This document shows positions 31,852 to 39,508 of a stretch of 64,000 nt of DNA, piece after piece (position 1 is the first letter of the stretch; each line of letters starts with the position of its first letter). This DNA comes from Anaeromyxobacter diazotrophicus (GTDB taxonomy: Bacteria; Myxococcota; Myxococcia; Myxococcales; Anaeromyxobacteraceae). Position numbers and translations under genes: made by a program. Below the pieces are notes generated by a model. That model was not told the DNA's origin. It did not search any database and was given only the letters and a program-made list of their open reading frames with translations. Location of the stretch: positions 310,001 to 374,000 of the forward strand of contig NZ_BJTG01000001.1 of assembly GCF_013340205.1 (NCBI RefSeq), given 5' to 3'.

Positions 31852-33236
31852 CGCACCACCTTCAGCAGGCGGGGCTTCGCCTTCGTCCCTCTCCCCTTGC
31901 TCACCTTGCGCGGCGCGCTCGGGCGCGCCTTGCCCGCCGCCACCCTGAACCGGACCGCCCGCGCGTGCGCCTCGAACCCCTCTGCCGCCGCCAGCGCCTC
32001 CACCGCGGGCGCGACCGCCGCCAGCGCGGCTGGCGACAGGTCGAGCACGCTCATCCGCCGGCGGAAGGTGGCGACCGACAGCGGCGAGGCGAAGCGCGCC
32101 GTGCCCGCGGTGGGCAGGACGTGGCTCGGCCCCGCCACGTAGTCGCCCACCGCCTCCGGGGTGTTGGTGCCGGCGAAGACCGCGCCGGCGCGACGGATGC
32201 GCCTCACCCAGCGGGCGGCGTCGGGGAGGAGCAGCGCCAGGTGCTCCGGCGCGAAGTCGTCCGCGAGCGCCACCGCCTCCGCCACGTCGCGCGTCACCAC
32301 CAGCGCGCCGCGCTCGGCGATGGAGCGGCCCGCGATCTCGCGGCGGGGGAGGTCGGCGAGCTGCCGGGCCACCTCCGCGTCCACCTCCTCGGCCAGCGCC
32401 GGGGACGGGGTGAGGAGCACCGGCACGGCGCGCACGTCGTGCTCGGCCTGCGCCAAGAGGTCGCTCGCCGCCTCGCGCGGGTCGGCCCTGGGCCCGGCCA
32501 CCACCACCACCTCGGTCGGGCCGGCGATCATGTCGATGTCGACCTGCCCGAAGACGAGCCGCTTGGCTGCGGCCACGTAGGCGTTGCCGGGCCCGCAGAT
32601 CTTGTCGACCGGCGGCACGGTGGCGGTGCCGTAGGCCATGGCCGCCACGGCCTGCGCCCCGCCGGCGCGGAACAGCTTCGCGACCCCGGCCACGTGGCAG
32701 GCGGCGAGCGTCCACAGGTCCACCTCGCCGGTGCCGCGCACGCCCGGGGAGCAGGCGACGATCTCGTCCACCCCGGCCACGCGGGCGGGGATGGCGGTCA
32801 TGAGGATGGTGGAGGGGTAGCGGGCGGTGCCGCCCGGCGCGTAGACCCCCACCCGCCGGAGCGGCCGCGTCACCTGGCCCAGGGTGGCGCCGGCGCGATC
32901 GCGGAAGGTCTTCACCTCGGCGTCGATCTCGCGCTCGTGGAAGGCCGTGATCCGGCCGGCGGCGAGCTCGAGCGCCTGCCGCGCGGCGCGGGGCAGCTGG
33001 CGGAAGGCGGCCTTGAACTCGGCCGGGCCGAAGGCGAGCGCCTCCGCCGAGGCGGGCTTCCAGCCGTCGAACCGCTCGGTGAGCTCGAGGAGCGCGGCGT
33101 CGCCGCGGGCGCGCACGTCGGCGACCACGCGGGCCGCCGCCTCGCGCACGGGGCCCTCGTCCTCCTCCGAGCCGCGCGCGCACAGCTTCGCCCACGCCGC
33201 GGGGAAGCCGGGATCGGTGGTGTGCAGGGTCTTCAA
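31848..33236 (-). CDS. hisD: Histidinol dehydrogenase
   Basis: A 462-residue zinc enzyme for the last two steps of histidine synthesis. Hallmarks are RRVGVYAPGGTARYPST, ICGPGNAYVAAAKR, DMIAGPTEVVVVAG, LLAQAEHD (zinc and Gln/His ligands), DDFAPEHLALL (catalytic Glu-His) and AGPSHVLPTAGTARF. A basic 25-residue tail (SAPRKVSKGRGTKAKPR) is additional. A TTG start at 33236 (LKTLHTTDPGF) is chosen because GGAG precedes it and the family N-terminus begins there. It is the first gene of the his operon. Confidence 0.95.
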   Translation of the reverse strand: MKTLHTTDPGFPAAWAKLCARGSEEDEGPVREAAARVVADVRARGDAALLELTERFDGWKPASAEALAFGPAEFKAAFRQLPRAARQALELAAGRITAFHEREIDAEVKTFRDRAGATLGQVTRPLRRVGVYAPGGTARYPSTILMTAIPARVAGVDEIVACSPGVRGTGEVDLWTLAACHVAGVAKLFRAGGAQAVAAMAYGTATVPPVDKICGPGNAYVAAAKRLVFGQVDIDMIAGPTEVVVVAGPRADPREAASDLLAQAEHDVRAVPVLLTPSPALAEEVDAEVARQLADLPRREIAGRSIAERGALVVTRDVAEAVALADDFAPEHLALLLPDAARWVRRIRRAGAVFAGTNTPEAVGDYVAGPSHVLPTAGTARFASPLSVATFRRRMSVLDLSPAALAAVAPAVEALAAAEGFEAHARAVRFRVAAGKARPSAPRKVSKGRGTKAKPRLLKVVR

Positions 33237-33260
33237 GGTCGGCTCCGGTGCGAGCCGCTC

Positions 33261-33266
33261 TTTATA
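33261..33266 (-). promoter_or_regulatory. Possible -10 element of the his operon
   Basis: TATAAA on the minus strand, 25 bases before the hisD TTG codon, is the only AT-rich hexamer in the 96-base gap shared with the divergent VIT1-type gene. No matching -35 is seen, so an activator or an extended element may be needed. Confidence 0.35.
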
Positions 33267-33332
33267 GCGAAAAGGGCGGGGGGAGGCGAGGCTCGCCCAC
33301 ACCGCGCCGGGGCGGCTTGATATCCTCCTCGC

Positions 33333-34451
33333 ATGGCCCCCCGGACCGACCTCTGGCTGCAGAACCTCGTCGACGAGCGCGACGGCGCCGCCCTCTACGA
33401 GGGACTGGCGAACGTCGAGCGCGACCCGGCGCGTGCGCGGGCCTTCCGCGAGCTGGCCGAGGGCGAGCGCCGGCACGCCGAGATCTGGCACCGGAAGCTG
33501 CAGAAGGAGGGGGCCGCGCTCCCGCCCGACCGGCCGAGCTCGCGGGTGCGCGTCCTCATCTGGCTGGCGCGGCGGCTCGGGACCAACGCCGTGCTGCCGC
33601 TCGTGCTCGAGAACGAGAGCGACGACGCGGAGAAGTACCAGCAGCAGGGCGGCGAGGCCGAGGCCTCGGCGATGGCCGAGGAGGAGCGGAGCCACCGGGC
33701 GGTGCTGGCCGGCATGGGCGAGGGCCAGCCGCAGGGGGCGCGCTCGGCCATCGCGGTGCGCGAGCGGTGGCACCGCGGCGGCCGCGGCGGGTCCATCCGC
33801 GCCGCCATCTTCGGGATGAACGACGGCCTGGTCTCGAACCTGTCCCTGGTGCTGGGCGTGGCCGGCGCGGTGCACGACCCGCGCACGGTGCTCGTGACCG
33901 GCTTCGCGGGGCTGCTCGCCGGCGCCTCCTCCATGGCGGTCGGCGAGTACACCTCGGTGGCGAGCCAGCGCGACCTCCTGATCCGCCAGGTGGAGCTGGA
34001 GAAGCGCGAGATCGCCGAGGCACCGGAGGAGGAGGCGGCCGAGCTGGCGCTCATCTTCAAGCAGAAGGGGCTCTCCACCGAGCAGGCGAGCCGCACCGCC
34101 GCCGAGATCCTCAAGAACCCGGACCACGCGCTCGACACGCTGGTGCGCGAGGAGCTCGGGCTCGACCCGGAGGACCTCGGCTCGCCCACCCACGCCGCGC
34201 TCTCCTCGTTCCTCATGTTCGCGGTGGGCGCGACCATCCCGGTGCTGCCGTTCCTGTTCCTGCACGGGACGACCGCGGTGCTGCTCGCCTCGGGGCTGGC
34301 GGGGCTCGTGCTGGCGGCGGTGGGCGCGGTGGTGGGGTTCCTGGCCGGGACGAGCCCGGTCCGCTCGGCGGCGCGGATGGTGGGGCTCGCCGCGGTGGCG
34401 GCCGGCATCACTTACGGCGTGGGGCGGCTCTTCGGCGCGTCGGTCGGCTGA
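33333..34451 (+). CDS. Ferritin-like/VIT1 fusion metal transporter
   Basis: A 372-residue protein. The N-terminal 130 residues form a rubrerythrin-like four-helix domain with carboxylate/His metal ligands (RDGAALYEGLANVERD, EGERRHAEIWHRKL, EEERSHRAVLAGM). The rest is a CCC1/VIT1 transporter with about five membrane segments. It contains IFGMNDGLVSNLSLVLG, GASSMAVGEYTSVASQRDLL and the cytoplasmic Glu-rich metal loop (VELEKREIAEAPEEEAAEL). Such fusions detoxify or store Fe/Mn by moving it out of the cytoplasm or into compartments. It is divergent from hisD; the 3' end overlaps the convergent gene by 40 bases. Confidence 0.92.
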   Translation: MAPRTDLWLQNLVDERDGAALYEGLANVERDPARARAFRELAEGERRHAEIWHRKLQKEGAALPPDRPSSRVRVLIWLARRLGTNAVLPLVLENESDDAEKYQQQGGEAEASAMAEEERSHRAVLAGMGEGQPQGARSAIAVRERWHRGGRGGSIRAAIFGMNDGLVSNLSLVLGVAGAVHDPRTVLVTGFAGLLAGASSMAVGEYTSVASQRDLLIRQVELEKREIAEAPEEEAAELALIFKQKGLSTEQASRTAAEILKNPDHALDTLVREELGLDPEDLGSPTHAALSSFLMFAVGATIPVLPFLFLHGTTAVLLASGLAGLVLAAVGAVVGFLAGTSPVRSAARMVGLAAVAAGITYGVGRLFGASVG

Positions 34452-35731
34452 GCGCCCTCGGGCGCGGGCTCCCCCTCCGCCCACGCCTTCTTCCGCTCGC
34501 GCCGGCGCGCGTAGTAGCGGCTGATGGAGGGCAGGCTGAAGCGGTTCATCGTCACCGAGTGGGTGACCGTGGCGTTGAGGCGATCGACGTCGTCGAACCA
34601 GGCCGGCAGGTGCACCGGCCCGGCGCAGATCCCCTCCTCGACGAGGTCGCGCACCAGCTCCGCCTCGTCCACGCTCATCTTGCCCGCCAGGAACGCGCGC
34701 ACGAGGTCGAGGTCGCGCCCCTCCAGCGCCGCGCGCAGGAAGTTGAAGGTGCGGCAGTACCCGCGCTGGTAGGCGACGTCCTTGGTGAAGGGCGCGCCGC
34801 CCTCCAGCACCCCGCCGCGGAAGACGCGCTCGCTCATCTGCGCCGCCTTCGGGGCGGGGAAGCGCGCCAGGAGGTAGCGGTACACCTCGAGGTAGTCGGC
34901 CCCGCGGGCGGCCATGTCCACGGCGATGGTGCGCTCGCCGAGCTCGATGTAGCGCTCGTCGGTGATGTAGCCGGAGAGGAACTCGGACACGATGCCCCCG
35001 CCCTCCTGCGACTCGATGTGGCGCGGCAGGCCGACGCCCATCACCGTCAGCACCGGCTGCGCGTAGCCGTTGGTGGAGGTGAGGACGTGCCACAGCCCCT
35101 CGTGGTGGGCGAGCGCGTGCACCTGGCGCGGGGTGAAGAGCGCGCCCTTCTTCAAGGTGACGCGGGTGGCGCCGGCGGCGGCGTTGGCGGTGAGGCGGGC
35201 GCGGACCACCACCTTCACCTGGCCGCCGAGGTAGGGCGCGCAGAGCGCCTCGACCTGCTTCGCCGCCTCCTCGGCGGTGAGCGTCGCCTCCTCGTTGCGG
35301 GCGCGCGGCCGGGCCGCCCACAGCCGGGCGATGGCGAGGTTGTCCACGGCGCTGTCGGGGAAGCGGTCGCGCGGGTCGCCGTAGATGCGGCGCGAGGCCT
35401 CGTAGAAGCGGCGCGTCCCGCGGGCAGCCAGCATCTGCACCGTGAGCGCGTACTCGTCGCACTTCTCGCGCAGGAGCGCCTCGACCGGGTTGCGGCCGCG
35501 GATCTGCCGCTTCAGCGCCCGCAGCTCCTTCAGCTTGGCGCCGGGGTCGAAGCCCAGCGGCGAGAGCTCGGGGCGCGGCAGCTCCTTCGCGCCCTGGCGG
35601 AAGAAGCGCTCGTGGACCGAGGCGTCCCAGTTGACCGCCTTGAGGATGCGGATGGGCCGCTGCGCCGCGACGATGGCGTCGGAGAGCTGCCGGAGCTGAT
35701 CGGTCGCGGTCACCCCGAGGAACGCTAGCAC
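34412..35731 (-). CDS. QEGLA-motif (DUF1704) metallopeptidase-like protein
   Basis: A protein of about 439 residues of the family annotated as flavohemoglobin expression-modulating QEGLA motif proteins. An HExxxH pattern is visible (HHEGLWHVLTS, near residues 207-213), followed by SQEGGGIVSEFLSGY, the QEG element, with Glu ligands downstream. The same HExxxH arrangement is known in the related eukaryotic tubulin carboxypeptidase MATCAP, so a gluzincin-type peptidase is likely. The substrate is unknown. The start (GTG 35731) lacks a good ribosome binding site; GTG 35713 is an alternative. Confidence 0.85.
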   Translation of the reverse strand: MLAFLGVTATDQLRQLSDAIVAAQRPIRILKAVNWDASVHERFFRQGAKELPRPELSPLGFDPGAKLKELRALKRQIRGRNPVEALLREKCDEYALTVQMLAARGTRRFYEASRRIYGDPRDRFPDSAVDNLAIARLWAARPRARNEEATLTAEEAAKQVEALCAPYLGGQVKVVVRARLTANAAAGATRVTLKKGALFTPRQVHALAHHEGLWHVLTSTNGYAQPVLTVMGVGLPRHIESQEGGGIVSEFLSGYITDERYIELGERTIAVDMAARGADYLEVYRYLLARFPAPKAAQMSERVFRGGVLEGGAPFTKDVAYQRGYCRTFNFLRAALEGRDLDLVRAFLAGKMSVDEAELVRDLVEEGICAGPVHLPAWFDDVDRLNATVTHSVTMNRFSLPSISRYYARRRERKKAWAEGEPAPEGAQPTDAPKSRPTP

Positions 35732-35822
35732 GCCGGGCGGCCCGCGGCCGGCTCGCGCACGCGGCGGCCGCGGGCCGGACCCCCCGAGGCGCAGGGCGCC
35801 CGCGGCGGCGGGCGTTCCAGCG

Positions 35823-35838
35823 CGGCACGGCGGTTGCT
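35823..35838 (+). promoter_or_regulatory. Sigma-54 promoter of the type III secretion locus
   Basis: CGGCACG-GCGG-TTGC-T matches the TGGCACG-N4-TTGCT consensus at every position except the first T, with perfect spacing. The predicted start near 35849 leaves a 19-base leader with AAAGGAG before the ATG at 35868. No enhancer-like palindrome as clear as those of the efflux regulon is seen upstream; a 7-bp repeat CGCCCGC/GCGGGCG lies at 35797-35814. Confidence 0.75.
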
Positions 35839-35867
35839 CTGCCCGCGCCCGAAAGGAGCCTCACGCC

Positions 35868-36323
35868 ATGGAACGCATCGGAACCCTCGTCGTCGCCCCC
35901 ACCACCGAGCGCAAGGCCGAGCCGGACCGCTTCCGGGAGGCGCTGCGCGGCGCCGCCGGCGCGGCGGCGAGCGGGGTGGCCTCGTCGGTCGCGCTCGCCG
36001 CGCCCTTCGTGCCGGGGGGGCCGGTGCTGGCGGGGGCGGTGCGCGCTGCCGCCGCGCCGGCGCTCGCCTCCGCCGCGCGCGCCTCCACCGGCCCGGCCGC
36101 CGGGGCGGCGGCGGGTGCGGCCGGCGCGGGGGCGGCCGCCGACGCGGGCGGCGACGTCCTCGAGGCGACGCGCGTGCTGCAGCAGCAGGCCCAGACCTTC
36201 AACCTCCAGTACCTGCAGCTCCAGGAGGCGATGCAGCGCGAGAGCCGGGAGTTCACCTCGGTCACCAACGTCATGAAGGTGAAGCACGACAGCGCGAAGG
36301 CCGCCATCAACAACATCCACTGA
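35868..36323 (+). CDS. Putative type III secretion needle-like protein (SctF-like) with Ala-rich extension
   Basis: A 151-residue protein. The first 100 residues are small-residue rich (GAAGAAASGVASSVALAAPF, AAAGAAGAGAAADAGG) and partly hydrophobic. The last 50 are amphipathic helical: ATRVLQQQAQTFNLQYLQLQ, then QRESREFTSVTNVMKVKHDS and AKAAINNIH. That tail resembles the C-terminal helix of PrgI/YscF needle subunits (about 80 residues in total), so this may be an extended needle or tip subunit. An alternative is a second rod-like or chaperone-bound component. Position first in the operon, before sctI and sctJ, supports a structural role. Strong AAAGGAG site. Confidence 0.5.
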   Translation: MERIGTLVVAPTTERKAEPDRFREALRGAAGAAASGVASSVALAAPFVPGGPVLAGAVRAAAAPALASAARASTGPAAGAAAGAAGAGAAADAGGDVLEATRVLQQQAQTFNLQYLQLQEAMQRESREFTSVTNVMKVKHDSAKAAINNIH

Positions 36324-36337
36324 GCGTCTCCCCGACC

Positions 36338-36682
36338 ATGGCCGCCCTCCCCATCTCGCCCGCCGCGGCCGCCGCCACCTCGGGCGCGGTCGCCGCCCCG
36401 CGCGCCAGCTTCGGCGCGGCGCTGCGCGCCCAGGTCTCCGCCCTCCCCTGCGCCGCGCCGGCGCCCCACCCGGCGCGCGCGGCGCTCGCCGCGGTCGAGC
36501 AGGCGCGCCAGCGGCTCGACGCGGTGCTGGCGGCGGCGCGGCGGGGCCGCACCTTCAGCGCCCACGAGCTCCTCGCGCTCCAGGCCGACGCCTACCGCTA
36601 CTCGCAGACGGTGGAGGTGGCGTCCCGAGTGGTGGAGCAGGGCGCCCAGTCGGTGAAGCAGGCCGTCAACACGCAGGTGTGA
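36338..36682 (+). CDS. sctI: Type III secretion inner-rod protein SctI
   Basis: A 114-residue protein. The Ala-rich N-terminal half is followed by the C-terminal helix pair diagnostic of YscI/HrpB-type inner rod subunits: SAHELLALQADAYRYSQTVE, then VASRVVEQGAQSVKQAVNTQ. The order sctI then sctJ is the usual one. The ATG is 14 bases after the previous stop with a weak ribosome binding site, suggesting coupling. Confidence 0.75.
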   Translation: MAALPISPAAAAATSGAVAAPRASFGAALRAQVSALPCAAPAPHPARAALAAVEQARQRLDAVLAAARRGRTFSAHELLALQADAYRYSQTVEVASRVVEQGAQSVKQAVNTQV

Positions 36683-36693
36683 GGGAGGCCCCG

Positions 36694-37422
36694 ATGCGCT
36701 GGTCCCCCGCGCTCCTGCTCCTCCTCGCCGCCGGCTGCGGCGGGGAGGAGATCCTGCACGGCCTGGAGGAAGGGCAGGCGAACCAGATCCTGGTCGCGCT
36801 GGACGAGGACGGGGTGCGGGCGGAGAAGCGGCGCGACGAGGGGAGCGAGGGCGCCTGGCGCGTCGAGGTGGAGCGGGCCGAGGCGCCGCGCGCGCAGCGG
36901 CTGCTGGCGGAGCGGGAGCTGCCGCGGCCACGGCCGCCGGGCTTCGGGGAGGTGTTCGGGAAGGGCAGCGTCGTGCCGACCCCCTCCGAGGAGCGGGCCC
37001 TCTACCTGCACGCGCTCTCGGGGGAGCTGGCGCGCAGCGTCGAGGCGATCGACGGGGTGATCGAGGCGCGGGTGCACCTGGCCTTGCCGCCGCAGGACCT
37101 GCTGCGCGCGGAGCCGGCCCCGCCGCCGCGCGCGGCCGTGCTGGTGAAGGCGCGGCCGGGGGCGCGCGGGCGGCTCGAGGCGCTCGCGCCGGGCCTCCAG
37201 GCCCTGGTGGCGGGGGCGGTGGCGGGGCTCGAGCCGGCCGCGGTATCGGTGGTCGTCGCGGAGGCGGCCCCCGGCCTCCCGCCGCCGCGCCCGTCCGGCC
37301 GCGGCCGCGCGCTCCTGCTGGCGCTCGCCGGCGCCACCGCCCTCCTCGGCGCGGGGCTCGCGGCGGCGCCGTACCTCGGCCGCCCCTGGCGGTCGCTGCG
37401 CTGGCCGCGGAAGGCCGATTGA
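36694..37422 (+). CDS. sctJ: Type III secretion inner-ring lipoprotein SctJ
   Basis: A 242-residue YscJ/PrgK/FliF-like ring protein. It has a lipoprotein signal ending LLLLLAAGCGG, ring-building domain 1 (LHGLEEGQANQILVALDEDG), and ring-building domain 2 (LSGELARSVEAIDGVIEARV, then a strand such as AAVLVKARPGA). A C-terminal membrane segment (LLLALAGATALLGAGLAAAP) and a short basic tail close it. The lipobox and single C-terminal anchor identify a non-flagellar system; FliF is larger and not a lipoprotein. The ATG at 36694 has GGGAGG; a GTG at 36679 overlaps the sctI stop. Confidence 0.9.
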   Translation: MRWSPALLLLLAAGCGGEEILHGLEEGQANQILVALDEDGVRAEKRRDEGSEGAWRVEVERAEAPRAQRLLAERELPRPRPPGFGEVFGKGSVVPTPSEERALYLHALSGELARSVEAIDGVIEARVHLALPPQDLLRAEPAPPPRAAVLVKARPGARGRLEALAPGLQALVAGAVAGLEPAAVSVVVAEAAPGLPPPRPSGRGRALLLALAGATALLGAGLAAAPYLGRPWRSLRWPRKAD

Positions 37423-37685
37423 CCCCGGCCCTCCGGCGCCTCGCCGCCCTGTCGGCCGCGCTCGCGCCGGAGGCCGCGGAGCGCTGGCTGCTGCTCGTCT
37501 CGCGCGACGGGCCCGCCGCCGCCTCCCTGGCCGCCGAGCTGGCGCGGGGCGGGCGCGAGGCGCGCGTGGCCGCGGTGGCGGCCGCGTTCGCCGGCGACGA
37601 GCCGCCCCCGCGGACCGTGCCGGTGCACGCTCTCCTCCAGCGGCTCGAGCGCGAGGAGCGCGAGGGCCGCCTGCACTCTCGGTGA
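37419..37685 (+). CDS. Small type III-locus protein, unidentified
   Basis: An 88-residue Ala/Arg/Glu-rich helical protein (PALRRLAALSAALAPEAAER, AAASLAAELARGGREARVAA). A TTG start overlaps the sctJ stop as TTGA, so translation is probably coupled. In other systems this slot holds SctK or SctL; the length is too short for either, and I cannot assign it. It is followed by 690 bases of non-coding sequence and the HNH module, so it may be a remnant of a longer gene cut by an insertion. Confidence 0.5.
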   Translation: MTPALRRLAALSAALAPEAAERWLLLVSRDGPAAASLAAELARGGREARVAAVAAAFAGDEPPPRTVPVHALLQRLEREEREGRLHSR

Positions 37686-38375
37686 CGCCGCCTCTCGAGG
37701 TGCGGCCCCCTCTCCCTGCCCTCTCCCCGGCGGGGGAGTAGGAGGTGAGTGCGCGCGAGTCCTGCTCCCCTCGCCCCGCGGTGCTCCCCTCGCCCCGCGG
37801 AGCGGCTCATGATTTCATCACATCCTCGCGGAAGCCTCGAGGCGGCGGGATCCCGCGGGTCCCTCTTCTCCATCGCCCCGCGCAGCGGGGAGAGGGCCGG
37901 GGAGAGGGGCGTCGCAACCCCGCCCGCAGCTCGGAGCGGTTTCGCGCGAGCTGGCGGGGTTCGGCAGGGAGGGGCGCGGCAGGTGGGCGGGCGGCGCCGC
38001 GCTGGCGGGCGCGGCCGTTGGGCGGACGTCGCACGCGAGGCGGGGCCGCGCGTCCGACGCGGCGGTGCGTGGCCCGGCTCACGACGTGTCCCCAGGGTGA
38101 ATACGCGGGGCTGCGGCGGATGCGGGCCGGGCACCGACATTCACCTATCGTAATCATCGTCTGGGTCGTGCCACATGGGAGCTTGACGCGTTTCCGCGCG
38201 GATCGCGCTTCGGCGGACGCGAAGGCGCGAGGAAGCCTCTCCCGCAACCGCACCGAGCCGCTCCGAGGCGCGGCGGCCGGCCGAACCCGTTCTCGCCGCG
38301 TCCGCCCTCCGAACGGCCCCGGCGCGAACCTCGTGCGTCCGGGGAGGCCGCGAAGACGCATGAGACACTCTCGGT
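37686..38375. other. Non-coding stretch inside the type III locus
   Basis: About 690 bases without a convincing gene. It holds pyrimidine-rich runs followed by their complements (for example CTCTCCCC near 37723 and GGGGAGAGGG near 37887), an island richer in A/T near 38140-38160 (TTCACCTATCGTAATCATCG), and one copy of a 16-base repeat. It looks like the left flank of an inserted module. Confidence 0.5.
37881..37896 (+). repeat. 16-base direct repeat, left copy flanking the HNH module
   Basis: CGCAGCGGGGAGAGGG occurs here and again at 39669-39684, in the same orientation, on either side of the HNH genes. The motif belongs to GGGGAGAGGG-type intergenic sequence common in GC-rich genomes, so it could be chance or a dispersed repeat rather than a target duplication. 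Confidence 0.45.
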
Positions 38376-39110
38376 ATGACCGACGCCCGCGCGCTCTCCC
38401 GCCGCATCGCCTCGCTCCTCGCCGAGGAGCGGAACCGACTCGCCGAGTTTCTCGTCGCCCTGGCGGACTTCGACCGTCAGCGCGGGTGGGGCACGCTCGG
38501 CTACGCCTCGCTCTTCCAGTACCTCGAGCGCGAGCTCCGGCTCACGAGCAGCGCCGCCGCCCGGCGGATGACCGCGGCCGCGCTCGTCCAGCGCTTCCCG
38601 GCGGTCGTGGAGCCGCTCCGCGACGGCCGCGTCTGCATGTCGGTGGTGTACGAGCTCTCGAAGGCGCTCACCCCGGAGAACGCGAGCGAGGTGCTGCCGC
38701 GCTTCTACGGGCTCTCGAAGCGCGAGGCGGAGGCGCTCGTCGCCGAGCTCAGGCCGGTCGCGAATCCGCCGCGCCGCGAGGTGGTCTCGGGGCTCGCGCG
38801 CACCGCGCCGCCGGCGCGTGTCAGCGCGCCCGCGGAGTCGCAGGCCGCCTCGCCTGTACCCGAACGGACTTCGCCGGGGGTACAGCGAGACGCAGACCTC
38901 TTCTCCGCGCCGGCTCGCCCGCGCGATGAGGTGGTGCCCCTCGACGCTGACCTCCGCCGCTACCACCTCGCCGTCTCGAAGGCGTTCCTCGCCAAGCTCG
39001 ACGCGGCCAAGGACGCGCTCTCCCACGCCATCCCCGACGGCGACACCGAGGCGGTGCTCACCGCCGCGCTCGACCTCCTCCTCGAGAAGGCCGCCGACGC
39101 GGCCTCGTGA
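38376..39110 (+). CDS. HNH-associated (DUF222-like) N-terminal protein
   Basis: A 244-residue helical protein. It resembles the N-terminal half of myxobacterial HNH endonuclease-motif proteins: LAEFLVALADFDRQRGWGTL, GYASLFQYLERELRLTSSAA, ARRMTAAALVQRFPAVVEPL and RDGRVCMSVVYELSKALTPE. A variable Pro/Ser-rich linker leads to a second helical unit (YHLAVSKAFLAKLDAAKDAL). Homologues normally continue into an HNH domain, here encoded in the next frame from 39107. It is not related to secretion and interrupts the T3SS gene order. No ribosome binding site is evident before the ATG. Confidence 0.75.
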   Translation: MTDARALSRRIASLLAEERNRLAEFLVALADFDRQRGWGTLGYASLFQYLERELRLTSSAAARRMTAAALVQRFPAVVEPLRDGRVCMSVVYELSKALTPENASEVLPRFYGLSKREAEALVAELRPVANPPRREVVSGLARTAPPARVSAPAESQAASPVPERTSPGVQRDADLFSAPARPRDEVVPLDADLRRYHLAVSKAFLAKLDAAKDALSHAIPDGDTEAVLTAALDLLLEKAADAAS

Positions 39111-39508
39111 AGAAGCCGCGGGCAGCGCCTTCCACGCCCTCCGCTGACCCGCGCCACGTCCCGGCGGCGGTCGCGCGGGAGGTGTGGAAGCGGGACGGCG
39201 GCCGCTGCAGCTTCCGCCTGCCGGACGGGAGCGTCTGCGGCTCGACCAGGCGGCTCGAGCTCGACCACATCCAGCCGGTCGCGCTCGGCGGGCGCAGCAC
39301 CGCCGACAACCTGAGAGTGGCTTGCTGGGATCACAACTCCCTGCACGCGGAGCACGTCTTCGGCAGGGAGCACATGGAACAGTTCCGGAAGGACGCGGGC
39401 CGGAGCGCTCCAGCTCTCGCTGGCGGAAGCACTTCAGGGGCGCGCGGCGAGGAGGCGGAAGCCGCTGGCTCGACGCTCACGCCGCGACGGCGCGGTACCG
39501 GATCGTGA
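39107..39508 (+). CDS. HNH endonuclease domain protein
   Basis: A 133-residue protein. The HNH core runs AVAREVWKRDGGRCSF, then CGSTRRLELDHIQPVALGGR, then STADNLRVACWDHNSLHAEH. The Cys pairs (RCSF/VCGS), the DH, the N of DNLR and the final H are visible. The GTG at 39107 overlaps the previous stop as GTGA. In relatives the two parts are usually one polypeptide, so this is either a translationally coupled pair, a -1 frameshift product, or a recent split. The C-terminal 45 residues are low-complexity. Confidence 0.8.
   Translation: MKKPRAAPSTPSADPRHVPAAVAREVWKRDGGRCSFRLPDGSVCGSTRRLELDHIQPVALGGRSTADNLRVACWDHNSLHAEHVFGREHMEQFRKDAGRSAPALAGGSTSGARGEEAEAAGSTLTPRRRGTGS

Noticed and set aside
31848-36320. 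A single giant minus-strand protein including HisD
   Set aside because: Only the last 462 codons match a family. The upstream part is read-through in an open frame across other genes.
38141-38407. Minus-strand 88-residue gene in the gap before the HNH module
   Set aside because: Arg/Ala/Ser-rich composition, no ribosome binding site and overlap with the HNH start; treated as a shadow.
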